A stretch of DNA of 64,000 bases, taken from NCBI RefSeq assembly GCF_963924675.1, contig NC_089220.1, forward strand, positions 167,510,761 through 167,574,760, read 5' to 3'. The stretch comes from Phocoena phocoena (lineage: Eukaryota; Chordata; Mammalia; Artiodactyla; Phocoenidae). Each line of letters starts with the position of its first letter. Within the stretch, counting starts at the first letter, position 1. Below, piece after piece: positions 23,363-35,695 of this stretch. The notes beneath the pieces were generated by a model that saw only the letters and a program-made list of their open reading frames with translations, was not told the DNA's origin and made no database searches. Both the position numbers and the translations under genes were made by a program.

Positions 23363-25306
23363 AATTCTGGAGATTCCAATCAAAATCCAAATAAGATTAT
23401 TTCTCCAGAATTAAAAAAATTTTAGATTTCATCTGAAGGAATAAGCACCTGGAAATAGCTATGAAAAAGTCTCCCAAAAGAAGAATAGCAACTTACCAGA
23501 TGTTTAAGTATTAAAAACCCAGGAAGCTAGTTTAAACAGTAGTTTTTAAAATTACGGGTTTTATTTTCCTCAACAATTTTCTTTTAGTGAGAAACCTGGA
23601 GGTAGGCAGTTGACAACTAGTATAGTGGCTCCACAACACCTCCAAGAGAAAACAGGCTCCCTGTCAGCTTCCTCTTCGCCATCCCCAGGGATGCTTTAAT
23701 CGTGGTTCCAGGAGGGCTGCTCCCCACCCCACATCACTTTTGGATTTCAGTGAGCAAGACAGGGGATGAGCAAGAGAGCAAGAGACACGACTGGATGAGT
23801 TGGCCCTTTTTTCAGAAACCTCTCGCAGTGATTTCCAGCTACATTATAATTACCTAGACCTATCTCGTGACCAAAGCTAGCTGCAAGGAAGGCTGATTAA
23901 GAAAAGAAAAACATAGGTTTTCGACTGGGCACATTCCTACCCTGATCAAAACTGGGATTCTAATAGTGAAGAAGCGATGTTGAAGCAGGTCTAGAACCGC
24001 CTTTGCTCCAGGATAGCTTAGCCCTACCTACGACTAAGCTTTGTCCTCTGTATACCTGGGTGTTCAGTGAGCTTTCCTACTCTGGCTGTCAGGACTCCGC
24101 TGTTTGGAAAGGTTCTGTTTACAGCTCCCAGGCAGTTCTTTGCTCTGCTTCATGGAGTAGTTCTTTTCTGTGTAGCTCCCTCCACTCTGTGCTCTTACCG
24201 GAAAAGTTTAGCTGCTGCAGCTTCCATGAACTCCAGTCCCTGACAGCTCAGCTCAGGGGGATGCCCACATTCTGCTTGGGTTCCTCCCCCTTATGACACG
24301 GTTCTGAAGTATTTCCTGACAGAAATCTGGGGCAACTGTGGGCTCATATAACTTCTTTCCCTTGTCAGATATCACAGCCCTGTGCTGTCTGTCAACCAAT
24401 ATCTAAAAATACTTTGTCCAGTCTCCCAGTTGCTGTCAGTTGGAGGGCAAGTTGAGTTCCATTTACTCCATCGTGGAGGAAGCAGAAGTCCTCTCTGATG
24501 ATCCTTTCCATTGTGTAGGTCACGCTATATGACACTAAAAAAGAAGCAGTTTCCCTCTTGTGAATCATACAGAACTCCTCCTTTATTAATCAGTTGCTGG
24601 GAAAATAAAATACCTTTCTCATAGAAAGCTCATTACATATTTGCAAATTTGCCAAAGATGTGGGTTCCATGGCCTAGGATTTTAACCACAATTTATAACA
24701 GTGAGTTGGTAGGAAAATGCCTGAAGAATTCCACATAACTCCCCAAAGTGACAGATGATCTACATGCCATTAATCCTCTGGTATAACAGAGGCCATGCTT
24801 CTAAAAGCAGAGCCCAATCGTTCCAAATCCTTTGGAAATGATAATTATTACTTTGAAGTTATGATTATATAAATCTGTCATGGCTCATGATATATGTACT
24901 CTTGCAAATTAGTTTTCAACACTAAGGAAAGTTTAGGTTACCATTTTTGAGAGCTTTGCAGATAATTTTACTACAGGCCTTAACACAGATACCATCCGAT
25001 GCTATTCACAAATCTTGTCTTAAGTAAACTTATTTCATGCCAGATAAACTGCAGAACCCTTTATAATTATATTGAAGATATAATATATTAATATAATAAG
25101 GTATGAAATTATGGGAATTTAATGTGGACTTTTTGTTGGGTTTTGATTTTATTTGTGTTTTGTTTTGGTTACTGTTCAAAGTGCTTTTAAAACAGCCCTC
25201 TGGTTATGCCTAACTCAAGGAGTTGAAGATGTTATGTAGCTCTCATGAAGCAGAAGCAACTGTGCAGAATGATTAGACAGGTAGCAAAAAGGGCTAGCTT
25301 GTTCGT
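23363..25306. other. 1.9 kb without recognised gene
   Basis: The segment around 23620-24300 is GC-richer and could be an old LTR or similar repeat, but I cannot assign it. The 97-codon open frame at 24003-24296 (Ser/Leu/Cys-rich) has no domain. Confidence 0.4.
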
Positions 25307-25540
25307 CTCTCCTCCACTTCTCTTTTTCTTTTCTTAAATATTTTTTTCGATGTGGACCATTTTTAAAGTCTTTATTGGATTTGTTACAATATTGCTTCTG
25401 TTTTATGGTTTGGTTTTTTGGCCACCAGGCATGTGGGATCTTAGCTCCCCAACCAGGGATTGAACCCATACCCCCTGCATTGGAAGGTGAAGTCTTAATC
25501 ACTGGACCGCCAGGGAAGTCCCCTCTCCTCCACTTCTCTT
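25307..25540 (-). mobile_element. CHR-2-like cetartiodactyl SINE, perfect 18-bp TSD
   Basis: The body is 25325-25522, reverse strand. The head has CCAGGGAAGTCCC and GATTGAACCCATACCCCCTG. The tail part has TTAAAGTCTTTATTGGATTT and TTGTTACAATATTGCTTCTG, which distinguishes it from the other copies in the window. Exact repeats CTCTCCTCCACTTCTCTT lie at 25307-25324 and 25523-25540. Confidence 0.95.
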
Positions 25541-26515
25541 ATCTTGGGATGACAGCCAAGAAAAGTCCAGATAACTCCATGGGGTGAAGGTACACTGGAA
25601 GGTGCTGTTTCTAGACATGATTTCTTGGATTGGCCAAGCCCTAAAAAAACAGTCTGTAGAAGAAGAAGGGAGGTCACCAAGTCGAAAGAGTTCTCCTTCC
25701 AGAGCCTAAGGGAACAGGTATGTACTATGTGCAGTTGACATGGTGGCCAGGAGGGGGATTCTACACAGGCAAGAAGTAAAGAAGCTCACATAATTCTAAA
25801 GCAGATGGCCCTGAGAATCAGGCAAGCAGAAAGGATCAGTATTGAGGGAAATCTATCAGAGCGTAACGGGAACCCAGCAGAGTATCAAGGATCTGGGGGG
25901 CAGGCTAGTCTCTTGGAGCAAGACTAGAAAGAGAAATGCAGGCCTTATTTCTGGAAGGACCATGGTACTAGGGGCAAGGCAGAAAACTAAGGTCTGAGTT
26001 GGACTGGCCACAAAGGGACCCATTCAGAGTCTCAGAGTTTCAGGCAAGAGCTCTGCAAACCATTCAGTCTCGTGTATCAGTATCTTTGCAGCTTTTCATT
26101 AGGCTGAGCCCACAGGAGGGAGTCAAGAGGCAGAGCCATGGGGGGCAGGCTCAGGTGGGAACAGTGGCAGGAACAGAAACCATCAGCCTGCCATGTGCTT
26201 AAATGTCTCATCTTTAGAAACTTTTTTCTTTTGGGAGGGGCAGCCTTTAGAGAATCTGTTAGAATAAAAAATATTACCAGAGAGGTAACACTTTAAACCC
26301 CTAAGAGACTAGTCCATAGCATATATTAGTTTTTCAGATTAACTGTTAGTTTCAAACAGCGAGAGTAAGGTCCTGAGAGAATGAAATTCAGACAATAGAT
26401 TTAAAGGATATTTGAAGGAAATAGAGTTCCATAGCAGGTAATCTTACACACACTGCAAATTAGTGGGAAACTTATCTTTAATGCCCCTCATTCCAGATTT
26501 CCCCCTAGGCAACAT
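25541..26515. other. No recognised gene or repeat
   Basis: About 1 kb, fairly purine-rich, without domain-bearing frames or strong splice pairs. Confidence 0.45.
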
Positions 26516-26705
26516 GCATTGAGAATTCACTAGGTACCAGGCACTTCTAAAGCCTGTTTCATATATACATTATTTCATTTAATTTTCTGACTGTGTGTGT
26601 ATGTTTTATCATTTCCATTTTAAAAACAGGAACCAAGCCTCAAAAATTTTCCCACGATCACATAGCTAGTAAATTGCAAAACGGGGATTCAAGCTCATCT
26701 ATGTC
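26516..26705 (-). repeat. MIR SINE
   Basis: GGTACCAGGCACTTCTAAAG, then TCATTTCCATTTTAAAAACA and CGATCACATAGCTAGTAAAT. Antisense MIR. Confidence 0.85.
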
Positions 26706-26849
26706 TGGTGACCCAGTCTTACAAGAGGGTCTTTCAAATGTTCAGGTGAGAAGCTTTGATGGTTTCACTAGTGAAGGACTGGGAATGCGGGACAGGAATT
26801 GGGTATCGAGGTGGAAGAAGTTTTTCTCTACCCTTTGGGCTCTTCTGGC

Positions 26850-27730
26850 TGGTCTAAGAATTAAATTGACATGAGACAGATTAACAGGAGAAAGTCAAAC
26901 AAAAGTTTAATAGTACGTGTACACAAGAGAAACCCAGAAAAACTAAGTAACACACCAAAGTGGCTGAAACTCTCAACTTAATTACCATCTTCAGCTAAAG
27001 ACAAAAGAGGATGTTGTAAGACAGGAATAAAGACACAGACCTACTAGAGAATGGACTTGAGGATATGGGGATGGGGAAGGGTAAGCTGTGACAAAGTGAG
27101 AGAGTGGCATGGACATATATACACTACCAAACGTAAAATAGATAGCTAGTGGGAAGCAGCCGCATAGCACAGGGAGATCAGCTCGGTGCTTTGTGACCAC
27201 CTAGAGGGGTGGGATAGGGAGGGTGGGAGGGAGGGAGACGCAAGAGGGAAGAGATATGGGAACATATGTATATGTATAACTGATTCACTTTGTTATAAAG
27301 CAGAAACTGACACACCATTGTAAAGCAATTATACTCCAATAAAGATGTTAAAAAAAAAAAAGAGGATGTTGGGTGTAGTGGCTTGGTTCTTCAAAGGGGA
27401 GGAAAGCAATTGACACAGAGATGGAAAAGCAAATGTTTGGTAAATAAGTGTTTGCTGGGCCAAGCAGAGACCATGGGACACATAAAGGAATTTTAACAAA
27501 CAGACTTTGCTATGTTCCTCCCTGTCTACACACCTAGTTCATACTATAATGGTCTATGGTTAGAGTTCCCAGCCTGGTATAGGTCTTCTATTCAAATTCT
27601 TTAGGCAGCTAAGGGGGAGGTAAAAAGAGAGACTTCCTGTGTCTTCTGTTTCTTAAAAATAATCAACCTAAATTAATGTTTATGCCAAAAAGACACATTT
27701 TGGAGTGGCAAATTTTGCTCCCCTACAGGG
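26850..27730. repeat. Unclassified interspersed repeat interrupted by L1
   Basis: The text on both sides of the L1 insertion (GACATGAGACAGATTAACAG on the left; CTGGGCCAAGCAGAGACCAT and AGAGAGACTTCCTGTGTCTT on the right) looks like one old mammalian repeat. I recognise the type but cannot name the family. Confidence 0.4.
27003..27371 (+). mobile_element. 5'-truncated LINE-1 3' end with perfect TSD
   Basis: The body is 27017-27357 (341 bp of L1 3' UTR; TAAAATAGATAGCTAGTGGG, GATTCACTTTGTTATAAAGC, then AATAAAGATG and poly-A). Exact repeats AAAAGAGGATGTTG lie at 27003-27016 and 27358-27371. It is the same subfamily as the 126-bp tail at 11698. Confidence 0.97.
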
Positions 27731-27779
27731 GCAAAAAATAAACATCAGAGAGAACAGATCAAGAGTCAGGCTCTATCTG

Positions 27780-27965
27780 TGGTATGCCAACCATTAGCAG
27801 AGATGGTACCAGGAATACTGTCATGAGAAACCAGACGTGACTCAGACTTCATGGGGCTGATAGCCTAGCAGGGAAGAGACATTCAACCAACAGTGATGAA
27901 TAACTGTAAATAAGTATCGACTTTATAAAGGGTTGAAAATAGAGATACCAGGTGGTGGCTGCTAT
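27780..27965 (+). repeat. Possible ancient interspersed repeat
   Basis: ACTTCATGGGGCTGATAGCC and nearby text resemble the old repeat type at 62290-62720. Diverged. Confidence 0.35.
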
Positions 27966-28425
27966 CAACAGAACTGACAGTCCTGTTTTGGTAACTAGTA
28001 TTTAAGCAAAAGGAGGGAATAAAAGATGATTCTGAAGCTGAGGGAGAATGGAGATAGGAAAATCAGGAAGAAGAGAAGTTTAGTCGGGGAGAAGAATGCC
28101 CTGAGATGGGTTTACAACATGACGAGTGTAGAGTGAGCTTCAGACACCCAGGAATTGTCCACTAAACAACCGGAGATAAGGTCAGGTGCCAGAGCAAGGG
28201 CAAGAGACCTTGTCACGAGCCCCGGTGAAACACTTTGTACACAGCCATGCTGGACACGATGAAGGAGGGGGCTCAGGGCTCTCTGGGGCGTGATCTTCAC
28301 TCCGTATCCACATCTAGACCTGCCCTTGTGGAAGAGGGGAAGGAGCGGTCAGGAGGGTGAACAAAGCTGGTAGCAGCAGGTTTCTGAACTTTGTAAGGAT
28401 CTCTTTAAAAAGCCACAGTCCCTCT
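27966..28425. other. No recognised feature
   Basis: Spacer without gene signals. A 62-codon - strand frame at 28112-28300 is featureless. Confidence 0.45.
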
Positions 28426-28427
28426 TT

Positions 28428-28625
28428 TAAGTAATAATAGCTAACACCACTTCCTGGATGTCCCCTAATTTAGTCTTCCTAACAGCACCAGGAAGAAAGC
28501 ACTTTTATTAAACCCCTGTAAACACCAAGAAAATTGAGGCCCAGGGAGGGTAACTTCCCTGAGATCCATCACTCTGAAGGCTGCATCCTAGATTCAAACT
28601 CAAGGTGGGCTTTCAGCCACAACTA
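28428..28625 (-). repeat. MIR SINE
   Basis: AATAATAGCTAACACCACTT, then ATTGAGGCCCAGGGAGGGTA and CTAGATTCAAACTCAAGGTG. Antisense MIR. Confidence 0.8.
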
Positions 28626-28938
28626 CAGACCCAGGGGAGAAGGAACAAAAGAACTTTTCTTCCTTCAAGTCCTGGTGTAAAGAAGAGAGAATAAAGTTCC
28701 TTATTTCCTCTTGCAAAGACAAAATGCATAATTTTACACCCCAGTGCTATTAGAGAGGAACTGATATTAGTCTACATTTCTGAGTCCTAAGTATTTTAAG
28801 TCTATTTCATCAGCTCTGAATTTTGCCTCATTTTCTGCATTTTGCCTCATTTTGTCATAGCTGATCCTTTCAACTGATCAAGATAACAAGTGCTCCGTCC
28901 ATGAGTTCATAGTAACCTCCTCTTTATGACCACTCCCG

Positions 28939-29172
28939 TAAAAGCTTTTTTTTTTTTTTTTTTTTTGCGGGACGCGGTCCTCTCACTGTTGTGGCCTCTC
29001 CCGTTGCGGAGCACAGACTCCGGACATGCAGGCTCAGCGGCCATGGCTCACGGGCCCAGCCGCTCCGCGGCATGTGGGATCCTCCCGGACCAGGGCACGA
29101 ACCCGCGTCCCCTGAATCGGCAGGCAGACTCTCAAACCACTGCGCCACCAGGGAAGCCCCCATAAAAGCTTT
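28939..29172 (-). mobile_element. CHR-type SINE, short form, with TSD
   Basis: The body is about 28949-29162, reverse strand, with a long poly-T tract of about 22 bases (poly-A on the element). Flanking repeats TAAAAGCTTT lie at 28939-28948 and 29163-29172. Confidence 0.95.
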
Positions 29173-29329
29173 GAATATGGGTAGGAAAGAGGTTAGGATA
29201 CCAAAGGAGACATGAGAGGATATCTAATACTGGAAAAATTGGCTTATCAAGAAACTTCCAAAGAGCCTCTGAAGTCTATGGGAAGCTGAGCCAGGAGAAC
29301 CAAATACAGAAGGAATTGTCTCTTTTCCT

Positions 29330-29520
29330 TAGCGCTTGCTAAAAATGGAGCATAACCATGGGAAAATCCCCTAACCTCTTTCACCTCTGTTCCATCATCT
29401 GTTTATTAGAGCTAAGCTGAAAGTCACTCTATTTTGCCCTTGTGAGTATTTCATAACATTTATATGCTCTCTGCACAGTATATGATGTTGAACAAGGCCT
29501 CAATAAATGTTTGCCTTTTT
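29330..29520 (+). repeat. MIR/L2-like fragment
   Basis: CCTCTTTCACCTCTGTTCCA, then AGGCCTCAATAAATGTTTGC. Sense MIR 3' half. Confidence 0.65.
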
Positions 29521-30812
29521 TTAAAAAAGTGAGGTAATGTATATGAAAGTGTTTTATCAGCCCAAGCACTATGTAATTGCGACTCTTCAGATGCAGTAAA
29601 AAGAAAATGGACTCAGTATTGTACTGTGAATATGTAGGCACCTATGAAGACCCATTTCAAACTAAATATTGATATTACGGTTTCCCTTTAAGCCTCTTCT
29701 TAATTGCCATGCTTAACATAACATTATCTAAAAGCCACTAAGTATTTTTTGGGCAACCGAATGATAAAAATTGCACCTTTTCAGAATTGAATAATAAAAG
29801 TTGCACCTTTGAAAACAATATGAAACATTTAAGCACCAATGACCTAGTATTCTCATCTAGGTTTGTGACTTGTTATCTTCCAACATCAATGTTTCCACTG
29901 TCACTCTGCTGTTTCAGATAACAATGCTTTCTGGACACTTGCCTGATAGCCATTTAAGAGATTAAGGACTTTTTTTTTTTCTTCATCTACCACTGTGTTG
30001 ATTCCCAGCTATATAGTTACCATTTGTAAATCAGTGGAGCAAGAAATTAAAGATACACTGGCAGCCCTGCCTGTGGAATACCAATAACAATAAAGGTACA
30101 GGATGGCTTAGCTGCCTTTCTACTTACGGCCTGCTGTACATCGGACTAATACACTCCTCCTCAAAAAACAAAAAAACATAATTACCTTAATCATCAGGAG
30201 GAATAAACAAGATACAGTAATAATCAGACTAGGAGACGATGAGATAAATTTCCTGGATTTTATAATATGAAAATGAAGATCTGTTATTCATGCTTTGTTT
30301 TCATCTTTTTATTTCTTACACTAACGTAGATTTTGACTTCCATGCTATCCATGATTGTTCCCTAGGTTTGCTTTGAAGTGCAAATGGTTCTGTGTGAATG
30401 ATACCTAATAAATAGGAAACAAAGTAGGGGGTAGAAAATTGATGGATAATACTATAACTGAGTGAGCTTAGTTTTTCTCTTTGGATGGAAGGATCAAAAT
30501 CCACCTTCCCTATTAGTTATTCACATTCCTGCAGATGCTCTGGTGAATTGTCCAGTTAGGAAGGAGCTACCAGTATGCTTGTATTCTGTCAATATGTTAC
30601 AGATGGCATCTATGCTTTCCTCTCAAGAATCTAGCTCAAGCAAAGGAAATAGCTACACATTTAACAAAATTTGAGAAATGATGGAGTCCTCAAACTCCAG
30701 ATAGTTCCTTCAGTCATTTCACAGTGCTTCCAAATGTTCTGGAAGACACAAAATATTAGTCCATTGGCATGCAAGATTTCTGGTGTAGAGAAGTTACACT
30801 AACAGATGTTAA
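29521..30812. other. 1.3 kb without recognised gene
   Basis: AT-rich. A local doublet of ATTGCACCTTT/GTTGCACCTTT lies at 29766-29808. No repeat family was assigned. Confidence 0.45.
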
Positions 30813-31088
30813 AATAGAATATAAAACAAACTTATGGTTGCTCAGGGGGAAAAACTGGGAGATTGGGATTGACATATACACACTACTATATATAAAATAG
30901 ATAACTAATAAGAACCTACTGTAGAGCATAGGGAACTCTATTCGGTGCTCTGTAATGACCTATATGGGAATGGAGTCTAGAAGAGAGTGGGTATATGTAT
31001 ATGTATGGCTGATTCACTCTGCTGTACAGCAGAAACTAACACAGCTTTGTAAATCAACTATACTCCCATAAAAAAGTTAATTTTAAAA
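30813..31088 (+). mobile_element. LINE-1 3' UTR fragment
   Basis: TAAAATAGATAACTAATAAG, TATATGTATATGTATGGCTG, CTGCTGTACAGCAGAAACTA and AATCAACTATACTCCCATAA. This is the artiodactyl/cetacean L1 3' end, finishing in an A-rich tail at about 31079-31088. It runs directly into an L1 5' region. Confidence 0.9.
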
Positions 31089-32968
31089 AATGGCTTTAGC
31101 AGAAGCAAGAAGAACTACAATTCTGCAGCCTGTGTAAGGAAAATCACAGTCACAGAAAGATAGACAAAATGAAAAGGCAGGGGACTATGCACCAGATGAA
31201 GGAACAAGATAAAATTCCAGAAAAACAACTAAATGAAATGGAGAATAGGCAACCTTCCAGAAAAAGAATTCAGAATAATGATAGTGAAGATGATCCAGGA
31301 CCTCGGAAAAAGAATGGAGGCAAAGATTGAGAAGATGCAAGAAATGTTTAACAAAGACCTAGAAGAATTAAAGAACAAACACCTAGAAGAATTAAAGAAA
31401 AAAATAGAGATGAACAATACAATAACTGAAATGAAAAATACACTATAAGGAATCAATAGCAGAATAACTGGGGCAGAAGAACGGATAAGTGACCTGAAAG
31501 ACAGAATGGTGGAATTCACTGCCATGGAACAGAATAAAGAGAAAAGAACAAAAAGAAATGAAGACAGCCTGAGAGACCTATGGGACAACATTAAACACAA
31601 CAACATTTGCATTATAGGGGTCCCAGAAGGAGAAGAGAGAGAGAAAGGACCCGAGAAAATATTTGAAGAGATTATAGTTGAAAACTTCCCTAATATGGGA
31701 AAGGAAATAGCCACCCAAGTCTAGGAAGCACAGAGAGTCCCAGGCAGGATAAACCCAAGGAGAAACACGCCGAGACACATAGTAATCAAACTGACAATAG
31801 TTAAAGACAAAGAAAAATTATTGAAAGCAACAAGGGAAAAATGACAAATAACATACAAGGGAACTCCCATAAGGTTAACAGCTGATTTCTCAGCAGAAAC
31901 TCTACAAGCCAGAAGGGAGTGGCAGGACATATTTAAAGTGATGAAAGGGAAGAACCTACAATGAAGACTACTCTGCCCGGCAAGGATCTCACTCAGATTG
32001 GATGGAGAAATCAAAAGCTTTACATAGAAGCAAAAGCTAAGAGAATTCAGCACCACCAAACCAGCTCTACAACAAATGCCAAAGGAACTTCCCTAAGTGG
32101 AAAATACAAGAAAAGGACCTACAAAAACAAACCCAAAACAATTAAGAAAATGGTAATAGGAACGTACATATCGATAATTACCTTAAACGTGAATGGATTA
32201 AATGCTCCAACCAAAAGACACAGGCTCGCTGAATGGATACAAAAACAAGACGCATATATATGCTGTCTACAAGAGACCCACTTCAGATCTAGGGACACAT
32301 ACAGAATGAAAGTGAGAGGATGGAAAAAGATATTCCATGCAAATGGACATCAAAAGAAAGCTGGAGTAGCAATACTCATATCAGATAAAATAGACTTTAA
32401 AATAGAATATTACAAGAGACAAGAAAGGACACTACATAACAATCAAGGGATCAATCCAAGAAGATATAACAATTATAAATATATATGCACCCAACACAGA
32501 AGCACCTCAATACATAAGGCAAATGCTAACAGCTATAAAAGAGGAAATCGACAGTAACACAATAATAGTGGGGGACATTAACACCTCACTTACCAAATGG
32601 ACAGATCATCCAGACAGAAAATTAATAAGGAAACACAAGCTTTAAATGACACAATAGACCAGATAGATTTAGTTGATATTTATCGGACATTCCAACCAAA
32701 AGCAGCAGATTACACTTTCTTCCCAAGTGCACACGGAACGTTCTCCAGGATAGATCATATCTTGGGTCACAAATCAAGCCTCAGTAAATTTAAGAAAATT
32801 GAAATCATATCAAGCATCTTTTCCAACCACAACGCTATGAGATTAGAAATCAATTACAGGGAATAAAATGTAAAAAACACAAACACATGGAGGCTAAACA
32901 ATATGTTACTAAATAACCAAGATATCACTGAAGAAATCAAAGAGGAAATCAAAAAATACCTAGAGAAA
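31089..32968 (+). mobile_element. LINE-1 5' half: degraded ORF1 and ORF2 endonuclease; 3' half missing
   Basis: Starts in the 5' UTR/ORF1 region. ORF1 (RNA-binding, coiled-coil protein) is visible from about 31170. It has a frameshift near 31240, a coiled-coil EELKNKHLEELKKK, and stops at 31446 and 31722. The stop at 31722 looks like a CAG-to-TAG change. ORF2 starts at ATG 32150. The AP-endonuclease domain shows LNVNGLNAPTKRHRL and CCLQETH, with frameshifts near 32445 and 32590. The later part reads TFSRIDHIL and ends in FSNHNAMRLEINY, where the usual catalytic SDH is SNH. Homology stops at about 32968, before the reverse transcriptase. This is unusual because L1s normally lose the 5' end. 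The element is inactive. Confidence 0.92.
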
Positions 32969-33865
32969 ATAGGTAAAAATACCTGCTTCCTATCTCTGTG
33001 GCTTTGCTAAAACACAGCTTTAATTCTTGAGTGTCCTATAGGTGAGTGCCAGAAGAATGATGAGGGCTGTCAGGGCAGATACTGGTTGTTGGCCTGGGTT
33101 TCTTTCTCTGTTGTTTGGTATGGAGGAGGTTTGAAACAGTGTATACAAAGCCAAAATGACTGGCACAGAGTCACAGGGGCTCCTGACCCATGCTCTGCCA
33201 GGGTCACTCCTCTGTTGGTACAGGGAAACCCAGGCAGCCACAGATACTCAGAGAAGCTCTCCTAGAAGCTTGTCACCAACCACCTGCACTCGTGCACACA
33301 AGAGACCCCCTTTCCTACCCACCCCAGATGGCCAGGGGTGCATGGCAGGGCTTAGCCTGCAATAAGGAAGGGGCAATAGATATTGTCAGTAATCCAAAAA
33401 TCCAAATATTTAGTTTCCTGGCAGACATAGAATCTTTCTTATTCTCAAATCAAATGGACTTGTTCACCGTCAGAGAAAATGAATGCATTTAACTGCCTTT
33501 AACATTAATAGAAACTCCCTGCAGAAATCCTCTAAAGAAACATCAGACGTTATGGATTTGACAATTCATCATGCTCTTTATTCTAGGCTCGCTGTCAGCA
33601 TATTTGAAATCAGCTAGGAGGCTTCTGTTGATACAAAATATTTGCAGACTTGGATCTTCTGATGCTAGTCTGATCATATGACAGATGGTGAAGCACTATT
33701 AGCTGAAACTACTGCACGACAACATGAAGGAAATAAGTTTCTTTGCAGAGAAATCTTTGAATGTGTCATAAAAACTGTCCAAAAATCAACATCTCAAAGA
33801 GCTTAAATTCAGGACGTAGAACATCCATGTCAGTTTTGAAGTCTGGCTTCTTCTGCTCGAATCCC
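32969..33865. other. No recognised gene or repeat
   Basis: Unique-looking sequence after the L1 break. The 69- to 100-codon overlapping frames at 33156-33492 have no domain. Confidence 0.45.
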
Positions 33866-33867
33866 AA

Positions 33868-34088
33868 TAGGTCAATAATAACCAGATAGGTATGTAATGT
33901 AAGTTAGAGCAGGTAACAGACTCTGTAGACTTTGGTTTCCTCGTGCGATGTATGGGGACAGCCTCCTGGGATTACAGCGCGGATTACTGAGATAATGGGA
34001 TATATACAGTACCTGGCATAGTCCCTGGTCTCTATGGAAAACACGATAACAGTTATTATCATCATTATTATTTTTATATTATTAATGA
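33868..34088 (+). repeat. MIR SINE
   Basis: TTTGGTTTCCTCGTGCGATG, then GATATATACAGTACCTGGCA and ACAGTTATTATCATCATTAT. Sense MIR 3' half. Confidence 0.75.
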
Positions 34089-34289
34089 ATTTGTTGTAGT
34101 ACATACAGTTACTATCTATGTGCTGTAAAGGCATATGTAGGCATGCAGGTAGAGAAGGTGAGAGAAGAAACCGGAAGACAAATAAGAATTCACTCCCCGA
34201 CCCCTAACGCCCAGATCTCAGGACATGGAACTACCATCCACCCAGCTGCCTGAGTTAAGTATTTCACAGTCACTCTGACGGGCCCCTTT

Positions 34290-35030
34290 CCCTTCCAGGT
34301 TGACCCCCACCCACACTGCATGCAATCCCAATTATTCTAATCCCACCATCATCCCTCTCTAGTTTTTGGTAACAGCTTCCTAACTCTTCTCCCTGCTTTT
34401 TCTGGGAGGCTCCTCTGGCCCATTCTCCACGAAAAACCAGCGCCATCTTATTAAAATATAAGTCAGACATCTCTCTTCCCAAATGGAAATCCTTCAGTGT
34501 TCTTCGAATAAAATCTAGACACCTCCAAGTTCCTGCCTGATCTGCATCCTAACATTCCCCCAACCTTCCCTCTTCAGGCCCTTGACAGGCCAAGTTCCTT
34601 CTTACTCCCCACCTCACTACCTCTGCATGTTGTTCTCTCTGCCGGGGACACTTCGTTTTTTGCACAATTGTCTGGTCCCTTCCTGACCTTCAACCCAGAG
34701 TTTCAAGATCACCTCCTCAGAGGGGCCCTCCCAATACTCCCAAAGCAGCTGAACTCTTCCCTTCAGTTATTCTCCAGGTTGGCACGCTGTCTTCTTAATA
34801 GCACATAAAACAATTTGTAATTATTTTATTTAGTTTTTTTGTTTGTTTGTTTTGTTTTACTTTTTAACTTTTTTCTTGTCTGTGTCTTCCAAAGACTGTA
34901 AATAAATTGAAGGCTGGGATCACTTCTGTCTTTTTCATTTTTAAAGTACCCTCAGTGCTCACCTTACACACTGTGCTGGGCATAGAGAAGATGTTCAGCA
35001 AATATTTGTTGAAAAACATGGGGAATTGAA
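34290..35030 (+). repeat. L2 LINE 3' region
   Basis: CCTGCCTGATCTGCATCCTA, GCATGTTGTTCTCTCTGCCG, AGATCACCTCCTCAGAGGGG and the tail CAGCAAATATTTGTTGAAAA at about 35000. Typical ancient L2 order. A T/GTTT-rich stretch occurs at 34828-34870. Confidence 0.85.
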
Positions 35031-35515
35031 TAATTCAATCTTGTAAATTTCCATGATTAAAATATCTTAGATGTATAATAAACTATTTTCAATCTTTATG
35101 GAAAGGTGGGGGGGGAGGGGAGGAGAAATAACACATTTTTATATGTTTGTATGTATCCTAAAAAGGTTGGAAATAGCTCACTCTATATAGAGCAATTGTT
35201 TAAGAAGTCTCTGTTGCCTAGAAGGAGGTCATGTTAAAGAGGCAAAAGTAAATTCAGGAATTTTGCTGTAATGTTACTTAATTGACATTTTCAGGGCCAG
35301 TGAATCACATGAGTTCATTTAAAAACGTCTCTCCAATTTCAGAGACTACTTTGGTTTGAAGCCACCATTACAGCCACTTGTTTCATAGGATTTACCCCTT
35401 TCAATCAGGGAAGATCAAAGACTAATTTCTTTTCAAGCAGGCATTTGTCATCTTCTCATGGGCCCCTGATTGACTGTTTCTGAATAATTTAGTCAACATA
35501 TACAAAGTTGACTGT
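35031..35515. other. No recognised gene; G-rich run
   Basis: AT-rich spacer with a short G-run (GTGGGGGGGGAGGGGAGGAG) near 35106. Confidence 0.45.
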
Positions 35516-35519
35516 AGTG

Positions 35520-35653
35520 GATGCTATAGTGTCCACTGGATCCCCCCTTTGGGACTGAGACCCTCATCCTCCATCTGCTGGGATGTAGTTGAAGAGAGCT
35601 GCCTTGTGTAAGGTCACACCCCATCCTAGGGGATGGTCCTCATCTAACAACTG

Positions 35654-35695
<42 letters not shown>

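Noticed and set aside
31229..31714. 161-codon - strand open frame
   Set aside because: It is the antisense shadow of L1 ORF1 (A-rich sense strand gives Phe/Ser/Ile-rich antisense peptide).
35655..35693. Cys/Val or Thr/His repeat peptides
   Set aside because: Translation of a (GT)n microsatellite, not a protein.
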